Positions 27,513 to 36,244 of a DNA stretch of 64,000 nucleotides are shown here, in pieces. Positions within the stretch are counted from its first letter, which is position 1. Every line of letters begins with the position of its first letter. The DNA is from Arenibaculum pallidiluteum (GTDB lineage Bacteria; Pseudomonadota; Alphaproteobacteria; Azospirillales; Azospirillaceae). The translations under genes were made by a program, and so were the position numbers. The DNA lies in the NCBI RefSeq assembly GCF_017355985.1, contig NZ_JAFIQU010000020.1, positions 1 to 64,000 on the forward strand. The letters run 5' to 3'. Below the pieces are notes generated by a model. The model saw only the letters and a program-made list of their open reading frames with translations, made no database searches and was not told where the DNA came from.

Positions 27513-28511
27513 TCAGGCGCCTTCGGCCTTCAGCGGCCGGCTCATCAGCGCGGCGATCGTCTCGTCGATGGCGCCGCCACGCGCCAGGATCGTGTCCACG
27601 GCGGCGCAGATCGGCATGTCGACGCCCAGGCGCGCGGCCAGGTCGGTCACCGCGCGCGAGGTCGCGACGCCCTCCGCCACCGAATGGCGTTCCGCCAGGA
27701 TCTCGTCAAGGGTCCGGCCCTGCCCCAGCGCCATGCCGAGCGAGGTGTTGCGCGACTGCATGCTGGTGCAGGTCAGCGTCAGGTCGCCGAGCCCGGAAAG
27801 GCCCATCAGCGTCTCGGGCCGCCCGCCCAGGCGCACGCCCAGGCGCACGATCTCGGCGAGACCGCGGGTGATCAGGGCCGCGCGGGCGTTGTCGCCGAGC
27901 CCCCGCCCCGCGACGATGCCGCAGGCGATGGCCAGCACGTTCTTGACGGCCCCGCCGACCTCGGCGCCGACGAGGTCGGCGCTCCAGTACGGCCGGAAGG
28001 ACAGGCTGCCGAGCGCTTCCGCCAGACTGCGGCCGATCTCCCCGTCGGCGCAGGCGAGCGTCACGGCGGTCGGCAGGCCGCGCGCCACCTCGGCCGCGAA
28101 GGTCGGGCCGGACAGCACGGCCACCGGGTTGCGCGGCAGCTCGGCCGTCACGACCTCGGTCATCAGGGCGCCGGTGCCGAGCTCGATCCCCTTCGCGCAG
28201 ACGACCACCGGCGTGCCGCCGGGCAGCAGCGGCGCCAGGGTCCGGCAAACGCCGCGCAGGAACTGCGCCGGCACGACCAGCAGGACGGCGTCGCAGGCGG
28301 CAGCCTCGGCCAGGTCCGTGGTCGCCCCGGGGCCGGGATCCAGCGCGATGCCGGGGAGATAGCGCGGGTTGGCGCGGTCCCTCGCGATCGCGCGCACGGT
28401 CTCGGTCTCGCGCGCCCAGAGCACCGCCGGCCGGCCCGCGCGTTCCGCGGCCACGGCCAGCGCGGTTCCCCAGGCGCCGCCGCCGATCACCCCGATGCGC
28501 GCGATGGCCAC
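27513..28511 (-). CDS. gpsA: Glycerol-3-phosphate dehydrogenase [NAD(P)+]
   Basis: Reduces dihydroxyacetone phosphate to glycerol-3-phosphate for phospholipid synthesis. 332 residues, starting with GTG. The dinucleotide site is IGVIGGGAWGTALA at the N-terminus; the catalytic lysine region is VKNVLAIACG, and GLGDLTLTC is a family mark. Lies 16 bases after tsaD on the minus strand. Confidence 0.96.
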   Translation of the reverse strand: MAIARIGVIGGGAWGTALAVAAERAGRPAVLWARETETVRAIARDRANPRYLPGIALDPGPGATTDLAEAAACDAVLLVVPAQFLRGVCRTLAPLLPGGTPVVVCAKGIELGTGALMTEVVTAELPRNPVAVLSGPTFAAEVARGLPTAVTLACADGEIGRSLAEALGSLSFRPYWSADLVGAEVGGAVKNVLAIACGIVAGRGLGDNARAALITRGLAEIVRLGVRLGGRPETLMGLSGLGDLTLTCTSMQSRNTSLGMALGQGRTLDEILAERHSVAEGVATSRAVTDLAARLGVDMPICAAVDTILARGGAIDETIAALMSRPLKAEGA

Positions 28512-28526
28512 AGCCCGTCCCCGCCC

Positions 28527-29585
28527 TCAGGCCTTGACGCCGGCGCCGCGGGCCGGGCGCGCCGCGGGGTCGAGCGGCCAGCGCGGCCGCGGGGCGAAGT
28601 CCAGCCCGTCCGCGCTGCCGGCGCGCAGCCGTTCGACCCCGGCCCAAGCCACCATCGCCGCATTGTCGGTGCACAGCCGCAGCGGCGGCGCGACGAACCG
28701 CAGCCCCGCGCGCTCGGCCAGCAGGCGCAGGCGCTGCCGGATCGCGGCATTGGCGGCGACGCCCCCCGCGACCACCAGGGCGGTGCCGTCGGGATGCTCG
28801 GCTCGGAAGGCCGCGATCGCCCGCTTGCAGCGGTCCGCCAGGGAGTCCGCGACCGCCTGCTGGAACGAAGCCGCCAGGTCGCTCCGGTCGGCATCGGAGA
28901 GCGGCGCCGGAAGCGAATCGACCGCCAGACGCACCGCCGTCTTCAGCCCCGAGAACGAGAAGTCGCAGCCGGGGCGGCCCTTCATGGGGCGCGGCAGGTC
29001 GAAGCGCGCGGGGTCGCCGCCCTGTGCCGCGCGCTCCAGCGCCGGCCCGCCGGGATAGCCGAGGCCCATCAGCTTGGCCGCCTTGTCGAAGGCCTCGCCC
29101 GCGGCATCGTCGATGGTGGTGCCGAGGCGCCGGTACCGGCCCACCCCCTCCACGGCCAGGAGCTGGCAGTGCCCGCCCGAGACGAGCAGCAGCAGGTAGG
29201 GGAAGCGCAGCTCGGGATCGGTGAGCCGCGCCGTCAGCGCATGCGCCTCCAGATGGTTCACCGCGACGAAGGGCAGGCGCCGCACGCTGGCGATCGCCTT
29301 TGCCGTCATCACGCCCACGAGCACGCCGCCGATCAGCCCGGGCCCGCCGGTGGCCGCGACGCCGTCGAGGTCGCCGAGGTCGATCCCGGCCTCCGCCAGG
29401 GCGCGGCCGACCAGCCCGTCCAGATGGTCGAGATGGGCGCGCGCCGCGATCTCGGGCACCACGCCGCCATAGGGCGCATGCTCCTCGAGCTGCGAGAGCA
29501 CCAGGTTCGACAGGATCTCCCGCCCGTCGCTGACGACGGAGGCGGCCGTCTCGTCGCAGCTTGTCTCGATGCCGAGGACGAGCAT
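28527..29585 (-). CDS. tsaD: tRNA N6-adenosine threonylcarbamoyltransferase TsaD
   Basis: Transfers the threonylcarbamoyl group to A37 of ANN-decoding tRNAs together with TsaB and TsaE. 352 residues. The start is [16 protein letters not shown]; metal-binding histidines are H111 and H115 in [10 protein letters not shown]; the late motif [13 protein letters not shown] holds the conserved Asp. It is preceded by a 117-aa gene with three bases between stop and start, and followed by gpsA. Divergent from hemC. Confidence 0.97.
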   Translation of the reverse strand: MLVLGIETSCDETAASVVSDGREILSNLVLSQLEEHAPYGGVVPEIAARAHLDHLDGLVGRALAEAGIDLGDLDGVAATGGPGLIGGVLVGVMTAKAIASVRRLPFVAVNHLEAHALTARLTDPELRFPYLLLLVSGGHCQLLAVEGVGRYRRLGTTIDDAAGEAFDKAAKLMGLGYPGGPALERAAQGGDPARFDLPRPMKGRPGCDFSFSGLKTAVRLAVDSLPAPLSDADRSDLAASFQQAVADSLADRCKRAIAAFRAEHPDGTALVVAGGVAANAAIRQRLRLLAERAGLRFVAPPLRLCTDNAAMVAWAGVERLRAGSADGLDFAPRPRWPLDPAARPARGAGVKA

Positions 29586-29588
29586 GGC

Positions 29589-29942
29589 TCAGGCCCCGCC
29601 CTGCTGCGGACCGATGGGGATGCGCTTGGTGATCACCAGCGACAAGCCGCCGCTCTCGGTCTCGAGGAACTTGTCGGAGCTCCGGGGCAGCGGGATCCGG
29701 ACCTTGCGGCACAGGAGGATCACCGCAGCCGCGGCCTCGCGCTCGTTCAGCGCGTGCTCGTGCAGCGTGCGCGCGCCGGCCTGCTCGATCTGGACGACGA
29801 GCTGGGTCTCGGGATCGGCCACGGTCCAGACGCGCCGGATCGCACCCATCGGCACCCGTTCGGGATGGGCCTCGCGCAGCAGGGCGACGGCGTCCTTCAG
29901 CGCCTCGTTCGAGAAGATGATCTGTCGGCGTTCGGTGATCAT
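29589..29942 (-). CDS. Conserved hypothetical protein, 117 aa, upstream of tsaD
   Basis: Start ATG 29942 (MITERRQIIF) is preferred over an open extension of 16 codons. It contains a two-part alpha/beta pattern with FSNEALKDAVALL, VADPETQLVVQIEQ and a C-terminal KFLETESGGLSLVITKRI. I recognise it as a recurrent neighbour of tsaD in this group but know no function. It is first in the minus-strand run and its promoter is shared with hemC, 120 bases away. Confidence 0.8.
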   Translation of the reverse strand: MITERRQIIFSNEALKDAVALLREAHPERVPMGAIRRVWTVADPETQLVVQIEQAGARTLHEHALNEREAAAAVILLCRKVRIPLPRSSDKFLETESGGLSLVITKRIPIGPQQGGA

Positions 29943-30062
29943 GCGACCTTGATGAGCCGGGCGGCCCGCATCGATTGCGGCGGCCACCATATAGGCCGCC
30001 CCGGCCGCTTGTCAGCCGTCGCGACGCTTCACAGAGGCACCGCGACGCCCTAAGACTGCGCA

Positions 30063-30989
30063 ATGACCGAACCGCTCCGCATCGGCACGCGCGGCAGCCC
30101 GCTGGCGCTTGCGCAGGCCCATCAGACGCGCGACCGCCTGGCGGCGGCGCACCCCGCCCTCGCCGCCCCCGGCGCCATCGAGATCGTGGTGATCAGGACC
30201 ACGGGCGACCGGATCCAGGACCGCACGCTGATGGAGGCCGGCGGAAAGGGCCTCTTCACCAAGGAGATCGAGGAGGACCTGGCCGCCGCCCGGATCGACC
30301 TGGCGGTCCACTCCATGAAGGACGTGCCGACCTGGCTGCCCGAGGGGCTGGAGATCGTGTGCATGCTGCCGCGCGAGGATCCGCGCGACGCCTTCATCTC
30401 GGCCAGCGGAGTGAGGCTGGATGTCCTGCCGCAGGGCGCGGTGGTGGGCACCGCCAGCCTGCGCCGCCAGGCCCAGATCCTGGCACGTCGCCCGGACCTG
30501 CGCGTGATCCCCTTCAGGGGCAACGTGCAGACGCGGCTGCGCAAGCTCGCCGATGGCGAGGCCGACGCGACCCTGCTGGCCCTGGCGGGGCTGCGCCGGC
30601 TCGGCATGGCCGATGTGGCGACGGAGATCCTGGATCCCACCGTCATGCTGCCGGCCGTGGCCCAGGGCGCCATCGGGATCGAGATCCGCTCCGACGACGC
30701 GGCGACGCGCGCCCTGCTGGCGCCGCTGGCCTGCGCCGAGACCATGGTCCGCGTCTCCGCCGAGCGCGCCCTGCTGGCCGTCCTGGACGGATCCTGCCGC
30801 ACGCCGATCGGGGCGCTGGCGAGGGTCGATGGCGACACCCTGTCCCTGGACGGCCTTGTCGCCGCGCCCGACGGGCGGCAGGTGCTGCGCACGGCCGTCC
30901 ATGGCCCCGCGGCCGAGGCGGAGCGGCTTGGAAGCGAGGCGGGCGCGGCGCTGAAGGCGCAGCTTCCCGCGGGCTTCTTCCGCGCCTGA
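30063..30989 (+). CDS. hemC: Porphobilinogen deaminase (hydroxymethylbilane synthase)
   Basis: Condenses four porphobilinogens into hydroxymethylbilane in heme synthesis. 308 residues. Opens RIGTRGSPLALAQ; the dipyrromethane cofactor is attached to Cys 245 in LDGSCRTPIG; substrate-binding arginines lie in TASLRRQAQ and FRGNVQTRL. First gene of the hemC-hemD-mitofilin-hemY run. Confidence 0.97.
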   Translation: MTEPLRIGTRGSPLALAQAHQTRDRLAAAHPALAAPGAIEIVVIRTTGDRIQDRTLMEAGGKGLFTKEIEEDLAAARIDLAVHSMKDVPTWLPEGLEIVCMLPREDPRDAFISASGVRLDVLPQGAVVGTASLRRQAQILARRPDLRVIPFRGNVQTRLRKLADGEADATLLALAGLRRLGMADVATEILDPTVMLPAVAQGAIGIEIRSDDAATRALLAPLACAETMVRVSAERALLAVLDGSCRTPIGALARVDGDTLSLDGLVAAPDGRQVLRTAVHGPAAEAERLGSEAGAALKAQLPAGFFRA

Positions 30990-31003
30990 GCGCGGGCCCG
31001 CCG

Positions 31004-31807
31004 GTGCCCGCCCCCCGCCTGCGCCTTCTGGTCACGCGCCCGCGCGAGGACGCCGAGCCGCTCGCGCGAGCGCTCGCCGCGCGCGGGCACGAGGCGGTGA
31101 TCGAGCCGCTCCTGGAAATCCGGATCGCCGAGGGGCCGGCCCTCGACCTCGACGGCGTACAGGGCCTGCTGCTGACCTCGGCCAACGGCGTACGGGCCGT
31201 CGCCCGGCGCACGCCGCGCCGCGACCTCCCGGTCTGGGCGGTCGGCGATGCGACGGCCCGGGCCGCCCGCGGGGCCGGGTTCGGGCAGGTCGAAAGTGCG
31301 GCGGGCGCCGTCGAGGACCTGGCGCGGCTGATCGTCGCGCGCTGCGATCCTTCGGCCGGACGGCTCGTTCATGCGGCCGGAACGGCTGTCGCCGGCGACC
31401 TGTCGGAACTCCTCGCGCAGGCGGGTTTCACGGTCGACCGGCAGGTCCTGTACGCCGCGGAAGCCGCCGAGGATCTCTCCCCCGGGACGGTTTCTCGCCT
31501 GTACGCGGGAACAATCGACGCCATCCTGTTTTTCTCTCCCCGTACGGCTCGGAGCTTTGTTAGGCTCGCGGGGCGTGCGGGGTTGTCGGAGCGTCTGGGC
31601 CCCGTGACCGCCTTCTGCCTGAGCGAGGCGGTGGCGCATGAGGTTCGTACGCTCGGCTGGGGCGCCGTCAGGACGGCCCCGCGACCCGATCAGGCATCCC
31701 TGCTCGCCCTGATCGACCCGCTGGTCGAGACACGGCGGGAGCCGGGGAGCCATTCCGGAAGCCCGAAGGAATGCGGGCCAGAGAATAGGGGGATGCGCGA
31801 TGAGTGA
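31004..31807 (+). CDS. hemD: Uroporphyrinogen-III synthase
   Basis: Closes and inverts ring D of hydroxymethylbilane. 267 residues from GTG 31004, 14 bases after the hemC stop; no ATG fits. HemD is weakly conserved; marks are LLVTRPREDAEPLARAL at the start, LLLTSANGVRAV and DAILFFSPRTARSFVRL. The last about 35 residues are extra, polar and disordered. It overlaps the next gene by eight bases. Confidence 0.9.
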   Translation: MPAPRLRLLVTRPREDAEPLARALAARGHEAVIEPLLEIRIAEGPALDLDGVQGLLLTSANGVRAVARRTPRRDLPVWAVGDATARAARGAGFGQVESAAGAVEDLARLIVARCDPSAGRLVHAAGTAVAGDLSELLAQAGFTVDRQVLYAAEAAEDLSPGTVSRLYAGTIDAILFFSPRTARSFVRLAGRAGLSERLGPVTAFCLSEAVAHEVRTLGWGAVRTAPRPDQASLLALIDPLVETRREPGSHSGSPKECGPENRGMRDE

Positions 31808-33521
31808 CTTCAACGGTCCGGACGCTTCGGATCCGGCACCGGCGGGCCCCGGCGCGGCCGAGCGGATCATCGAGAGGTTCGGCGGGATCCGCCCCATGGC
31901 ATCCAAGCTCGACGTGCCGGTCACCACGGTCCAGGGCTGGAAGAAGCGCGGCGCGATCCCCACCAGCCGGCATGCCGACCTGCTGGCCGCGGCCAGCAGG
32001 CACGGAATCGCCATCGACCCCGCCGAGCTGGAAGCGGCCGCGCCCGCGGACGAGCGCGGCGAGACCCATCTGGACGTGCTGCCGGGCTCGACGCTCGATG
32101 CGGGGCCGGACGGCCCGGCCGATGCGGTCGGCGAGCCCGAGGCCGACAAGCCCCCGATCGGAAGCCTCGAGCCCGAGGCGGTGGCGGTCCCGCTGTCGCC
32201 GGCGGCCATGGACAGGATCGATGAAGCCCGCGGCGCGCCAGAACCCCTGCGCGGCGCCTCCGATGATGCCGGCGGCGCGGCGCAGGGCGGCTTCGCCGCC
32301 GCGGAGCAGCCCGCGCCCGCCCCGCCGCCGGCGGTCCGCGGCGGCGCCGGCCTGGCCGGCACCGCGCTGGTCGTCTCGCTGCTGGCGCTGGCCGGCGCCG
32401 CGACCTCGCCCTGGTGGGCGCCCGCCCTGCTGACGCCAGTTCTCGGGCCGCCCGGGGGCGGCGGGAACGGCATCGAGCAGCGGCTGGCGCAGCTCGACCG
32501 ACAGGTCCGGCAGATTTCCGAACGCCCGGTCGCAGCCGCGCCCGCCGCCCCGGCGGCACCGGCCGCGCCGGGGGCCGCGCCGGGGGCCGCGCCGGGCCAG
32601 CAGGCCGGCGGCGACCCGGCCATGGAGCAGCGGCTCGCCGCCCTGGAGCAACGCCTGGGCGATCTTGCGGCCCAGCCCCGGCCACAGCCGGGCGAGCCCC
32701 AGGCGGCCGAGGCGCAGTCGGCCCAGCCGGCACAGCCCGCGGTCGTGCCCGATCCGCAGCTCGACCAGCGGCTCGACCAGCTCGCGCAGGAGATCCAGCA
32801 GCTCCAGCAGATCCAGGGGGCGGTGCAGGGCAACAGCCAGCAGGTCTCGGCCGTCGAGGGCCAGACCAGCCGCCTGGCCCAGGAGCTGGCGCAGCTCCGC
32901 GACAGGACGGCCCAGCTTGGTCAGGAGCTCGCCCAGCGCCGGCGCGACGAGACGCGGATCGAGGCGCTGGCCCTGGCCTCCGCCCAGATCCGCGCCGCCG
33001 TGCAGACGGCGCGCCCCTTCGAGGCGGAGCTGACGGCACTGCGGGCGCTGGGCCCGGAGGAGCCGGCTGTGCGCGAGGCGCTCCAGGCCCTGGCGCCGCA
33101 CGCCTCGGCAGGAGTGCCGACCGAGGCGCGGCTGACCGAGCGTTTCGACCGGGTCGCGGGCGAGATCGCCCGGGCCGGATCGGTGGGCGAGGAAGGCCGC
33201 TGGACCGATCGCGCGCTGTCGCGCATCACCTCCCTGGTCAGCATCCGCCGCCCTGCCGGCTCCGCCGAGGGGGACGGCCCCTCGGCGGCGGTGTCGCGGG
33301 CCGAGGCGCGGCTCGAGGAGGGTGACCTGGCGGCGGCGGTGGCCGAACTCTCGTCGCTCCAGGGCCCGGCGCGCGAGGCGGCCGAGCCGTGGCTGGCCGA
33401 TGCGCGGGCGCGCGTCGCCGTGAACCGGGCCTCCGAGGCCCTGACAAACGCCGCAATCGCGCGGATGGCAGGGGCCGATGCCTCGCAGGCGGCGGCGCCC
33501 GCCGGGACGGCGCAGCCATGA
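31800..33521 (+). CDS. Alphaproteobacterial mitofilin (Mic60-like) with N-terminal HTH-like domain
   Basis: 573 residues. Residues about 20-70 form a YdaS/carph-isopro-like helix-turn-helix (RFGGIRPMASKLDVPVTTVQ, then GWKKRGAIP). A disordered, acidic linker leads to one membrane helix (about 183-202). Beyond it is a Pro/Ala linker with a 12-base tandem repeat (APGAAPG) and a Gln/Leu coiled coil to about 390, then the C-terminal mitofilin-like domain (ALRALGPEEPAVREAL, LEEGDLAAAVAELSSLQGPA). The position between hemD and hemY is standard for these proteins, which are relatives of MICOS Mic60 and shape intracytoplasmic membranes in some species (established for a few). The N-terminal DNA-binding-like domain in the cytoplasm is the odd feature. 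Confidence 0.88.
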   Translation: MSDFNGPDASDPAPAGPGAAERIIERFGGIRPMASKLDVPVTTVQGWKKRGAIPTSRHADLLAAASRHGIAIDPAELEAAAPADERGETHLDVLPGSTLDAGPDGPADAVGEPEADKPPIGSLEPEAVAVPLSPAAMDRIDEARGAPEPLRGASDDAGGAAQGGFAAAEQPAPAPPPAVRGGAGLAGTALVVSLLALAGAATSPWWAPALLTPVLGPPGGGGNGIEQRLAQLDRQVRQISERPVAAAPAAPAAPAAPGAAPGAAPGQQAGGDPAMEQRLAALEQRLGDLAAQPRPQPGEPQAAEAQSAQPAQPAVVPDPQLDQRLDQLAQEIQQLQQIQGAVQGNSQQVSAVEGQTSRLAQELAQLRDRTAQLGQELAQRRRDETRIEALALASAQIRAAVQTARPFEAELTALRALGPEEPAVREALQALAPHASAGVPTEARLTERFDRVAGEIARAGSVGEEGRWTDRALSRITSLVSIRRPAGSAEGDGPSAAVSRAEARLEEGDLAAAVAELSSLQGPAREAAEPWLADARARVAVNRASEALTNAAIARMAGADASQAAAPAGTAQP

Positions 33522-35134
33522 TCCGCGCCTTCTGGATCATCGCCAGGATCGCGATCGTCATCGCGATCGGCATCTGGCTCGTCGAGCATCCCGGCGTCCT
33601 GCGGGTCGACTGGTTCGGATACGTCGTCGAGACCACCGTCGCCGTGGCGCTCGTCGCCCTTGTGGTCCTGATCGCCGTCTGCGCGCTGGCCTACAGGCTG
33701 TACCGCGCCCTGGTGCGGACGCCGCGGCGCTACGCCCGCTGGTCGCGCGGCCGGCGGCGCGAGCGCGGGCTGCGGGCTCTGTCGCGCGGCTGGGTGGCGG
33801 TCGCGGCCGGCGACGCCCCGGCCGCCCGCCGCCATGCCGAAGAGGCGGAGCGTATGCTGCGCGACCGCGAGCTGACGGAGCTGCTGTCGGCCCAGGCCGC
33901 GCAGCTCTCGGGCGACGACCGGTCGGCGGACGCCCGTTTCCGCGCCATGATGGAGAAGCCCGAGACCGCTTTCCTGGGCGTCCGCGGCCTGCTGAACAAG
34001 GCCATGCGCGAGGGCGACCGGGACGAGGCGCTGCGGCTCGCCCGGCGCGCGCACGACCTGCGCCCGCGCACGCCCTGGGTGCTGGGCACGCTGTTCGACC
34101 TGGAGGCCCGCGCCGGCAACTGGGAGCGCGCGCAGCAGGCCCTGGACGAGGGCGAGCGTGTGGGCACCATCCCAGCCGACGATGCCCGGCGGCACCGTGC
34201 CGCCGTTCTGTTGGAGCGCAGCTTCGAGGCCGAGTTGGACGGACGCGAGGCCGAGGCGCTGACATTTGCCGGCCGGTCGCACGACCTGCAGCCGGCCTTC
34301 GCCCCGGCCGCCGCGCGCGTCGCCCGCCTGCTGGCCCGTGCCGGCCGGCACAAGCATGCGCTGCGCGCCGTCGAGCGCGCCTGGAAGCTGGAGCCCCACC
34401 CGGACTTGGCCGCCGCCTACCGCGACGTCCTGCCGGAGACCGACGCCCTGGCACGGGTCAAGCGATTCGAGCGGCTGCTGTCGCTGAGCCCCGACAGGTA
34501 CGACGGCCACGTCGCCCTGGCGGAGGCCGCGCTGAAGGCGAAGCTCTGGGGCGAGGCGCGCAACCATCTGGCCAAGGCGCTGGCGATCCGTCCCTCGGCC
34601 CGGGTCTACGGGCTGCTGGCCGATCTCGCGCAGCAGGAGCACGGCGACGCCGCCGCGGCCCGCGAATGGCTGGAGAAGGCGGCCAGCGCCCCGCGCGACG
34701 CCTTCTGGGCCTGCGAGCGCTGCAACACGCCCTCGGCCCATTGGCGGGGCATCTGCCCGGGCTGCGGCAGCTTCGACACGCTGGAATGGCGCATCATGCC
34801 CGAGCCTGCCGGCACCCTGCTGCCCGTCGATGCGCCGCGCGCGGCCGTGCCGGCCGGGAACGGCGCAGGCCCGAATGGCGCGGGCCTGTACGGCTCAGGC
34901 CCGAACGGCTCGGCACCGGGCGGGGCGCGCAACGGCGTCGCCGCGGCCGGCCCGCCGGCAGGTGCACCGAAGCCGGGCGCTCCCCTTCCCGGCACCGGTT
35001 CCGCGACCAACGGGTCGGACGAGATGCCGGCGGGCAGTCCGTCGAGCAATACCCCAGGCAGTCCGCCGGGCAGCCCCCCGGCCGGGCAGGCGGCCGGCCG
35101 TCCGCCAGCCGAGAGCCGCCCGAACGCCGCCTGA
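33518..35134 (+). CDS. hemY: HemY-like membrane TPR protein with C-terminal zinc ribbon
   Basis: 538 residues from ATG 33518, sharing four bases with the mitofilin stop. Two N-terminal membrane helices (about 3-20 and 40-62) form the HemY_N domain, followed by TPR-like helical repeats to about 390. A four-cysteine ribbon then appears (FWACERCN and ICPGCGSFDTLEW), the usual HemY end in alphaproteobacteria. The last about 120 residues are a Gly/Asn/Pro/Ser-rich disordered tail. HemY of this type is linked to heme synthesis by context; its biochemical role is unclear and it is not the HemY/HemG oxidase. Confidence 0.9.
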   Translation: MIRAFWIIARIAIVIAIGIWLVEHPGVLRVDWFGYVVETTVAVALVALVVLIAVCALAYRLYRALVRTPRRYARWSRGRRRERGLRALSRGWVAVAAGDAPAARRHAEEAERMLRDRELTELLSAQAAQLSGDDRSADARFRAMMEKPETAFLGVRGLLNKAMREGDRDEALRLARRAHDLRPRTPWVLGTLFDLEARAGNWERAQQALDEGERVGTIPADDARRHRAAVLLERSFEAELDGREAEALTFAGRSHDLQPAFAPAAARVARLLARAGRHKHALRAVERAWKLEPHPDLAAAYRDVLPETDALARVKRFERLLSLSPDRYDGHVALAEAALKAKLWGEARNHLAKALAIRPSARVYGLLADLAQQEHGDAAAAREWLEKAASAPRDAFWACERCNTPSAHWRGICPGCGSFDTLEWRIMPEPAGTLLPVDAPRAAVPAGNGAGPNGAGLYGSGPNGSAPGGARNGVAAAGPPAGAPKPGAPLPGTGSATNGSDEMPAGSPSSNTPGSPPGSPPAGQAAGRPPAESRPNAA

Positions 35135-35174
35135 CCTGCGTGCCGTCCCGATCGGGCGGCACGGGCAGGAACAC

Positions 35175-35219
35175 CCGCCTCGCGCGACCGTTTCCCAGAG
35201 GGAACGGGACGCGAGGCGG
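35175..35219 (+). promoter_or_regulatory. Hairpin covering the ribosome site of the 59-aa gene
   Basis: A perfect 10-bp stem (35175-35184 with 35210-35219, ccgcctcgcg/cgcgaggcgg) is topped by a second, bulged stem (ccgtt-t-ccc/gggaacgg). The 3' arm contains GAGG, five bases before ATG 35222. The structure may end the hem transcript, control translation of the small gene, or both. No T run follows. Confidence 0.55.
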
Positions 35220-35221
35220 AG

Positions 35222-35401
35222 ATGGTGCGGCTTGAGATCGACGGTGAAATGACCGCCCACATGGCGGGTGCGATCCGCGACTACGTCGCGAAGCTGCGCG
35301 AACATCAGGCGGCGAGCCCGTCCGCGGCCGAGAAGGCGAGCTACGAGCGCACCATCGAGGCCTTCCAGGCCATGCTGGCCGATATCTACGCGCAGAGCTG
35401 A
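35222..35401 (+). CDS. Small conserved-looking protein, 59 aa
   Basis: ORF from ATG 35222 to TGA 35399-35401. The peptide (MVRLEIDGEMTAHMAGAIRD... ending in AFQAMLADIYAQS) is rich in charged and helix-forming residues, with strong third-position GC, and looks like a two-helix protein. An internal ATG at 35249 is an alternative start. The gene is 87 bases after hemY; its ribosome site is within a hairpin. Function unknown. Confidence 0.6.
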   Translation: MVRLEIDGEMTAHMAGAIRDYVAKLREHQAASPSAAEKASYERTIEAFQAMLADIYAQS

Positions 35402-35429
35402 GAGCTGAGCCGCGGTGCGGGGAAGGATC

Positions 35430-35468
35430 CCGGGCGGCGCCCCTGGAGTTCCCTTGGGCGCCGCCCGG
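35430..35468. terminator. Bidirectional hairpin between convergent genes
   Basis: A perfect 13-bp stem (35430-35442 with 35456-35468) with a 13-base loop lies between the end of the 59-aa gene and the end of the PRC-barrel gene. No T run on either side. Confidence 0.5.
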
Positions 35469-35478
35469 TCCGCAGGGA

Positions 35479-36048
35479 CTACTCGGCTGCGGGTGGAGGC
35501 TGGCCGGTCGTCCGGCCCATGTCCGGCGCGGGCGCAGCGCCGCTGGGCGACGGCATGCCCGTGCCGGCAGGGCCGGCGCCGGCGCCGGGGGCGGGATCCC
35601 GGGGCGCCGGACGGTCGAGCGACACCGTCGAGGAGTCGGGATCGTATTCCGGCATGTCGCGGATCGTCTCCTGCGTCAGGCCGCTGACGGTGATGCCCTC
35701 CTGCGGCCTTACCTGCACCCGGTCGACCTCGACCGCGACGTTCTTCTTGCCGATGCCGAGGAAGCCGCCGCTGCCGATGACCAGGCGGCGGATCTGCTTG
35801 CTGTCGGGATCGATGATCACGTCCGTGACGGATCCGAGATCCTGGCCGCTTTCGCTGTAGACCGTGCGGCCGATCATGTCGTCGGCGCTGACCCCTTCTC
35901 GGTTCCCGGCCGGCTGGCCGGCCGCAGAGCCGTTCGTCGGCGCGGCCTCGGGCGCCATGGGCGCGGGCGCGGTCGAGCTTTGCGCGACGGCCGCGCCGGC
36001 GGCGATCACGGCGGCGAGGGAGACGGTCCCTATCAATGCGAGACGCAT
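35479..36048 (-). CDS. Secreted PRC-barrel domain protein
   Basis: 189 residues. Signal peptide MRLALIGTVSLAAVIAAGAAVAQ, then a Pro/Ala linker, then one PRC-barrel (residues about 56-125): MIGRTVYSESGQDLGSVTDV, IRRLVIGSGGFLGIGKK and the DRVQVRPQ turn. The C-terminal 50 residues are Pro/Gly/Ala-rich. Such periplasmic PRC-barrel proteins are common in alphaproteobacteria; the function is unknown. Monocistronic by position. Confidence 0.9.
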   Translation of the reverse strand: MRLALIGTVSLAAVIAAGAAVAQSSTAPAPMAPEAAPTNGSAAGQPAGNREGVSADDMIGRTVYSESGQDLGSVTDVIIDPDSKQIRRLVIGSGGFLGIGKKNVAVEVDRVQVRPQEGITVSGLTQETIRDMPEYDPDSSTVSLDRPAPRDPAPGAGAGPAGTGMPSPSGAAPAPDMGRTTGQPPPAAE

Positions 36049-36244
36049 GGTGAACCCCCTTCTGCTTGAAGCTGCGTTTGGGCGTGCGTAACGCGGACTC
36101 GATCAACAGCGCGCCCGGCCGTGCATCTCGGTGCGGCAGGCCGGCACCCGCATCGCCCCGGGCGGCGGATGGCACGTGGATTGGCATGCCTGGCCCGGCG
36201 CGAATGGCCCTGGGACCGGCGGCGCGGCCGGTCTAGAAGGGACG

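Noticed and set aside
32560..32610. Tandem repeats in the mitofilin gene as a possible CRISPR-like or mobile repeat
   Set aside because: They are 12-base coding repeats (APGA units) within a Pro/Ala linker, without spacers.
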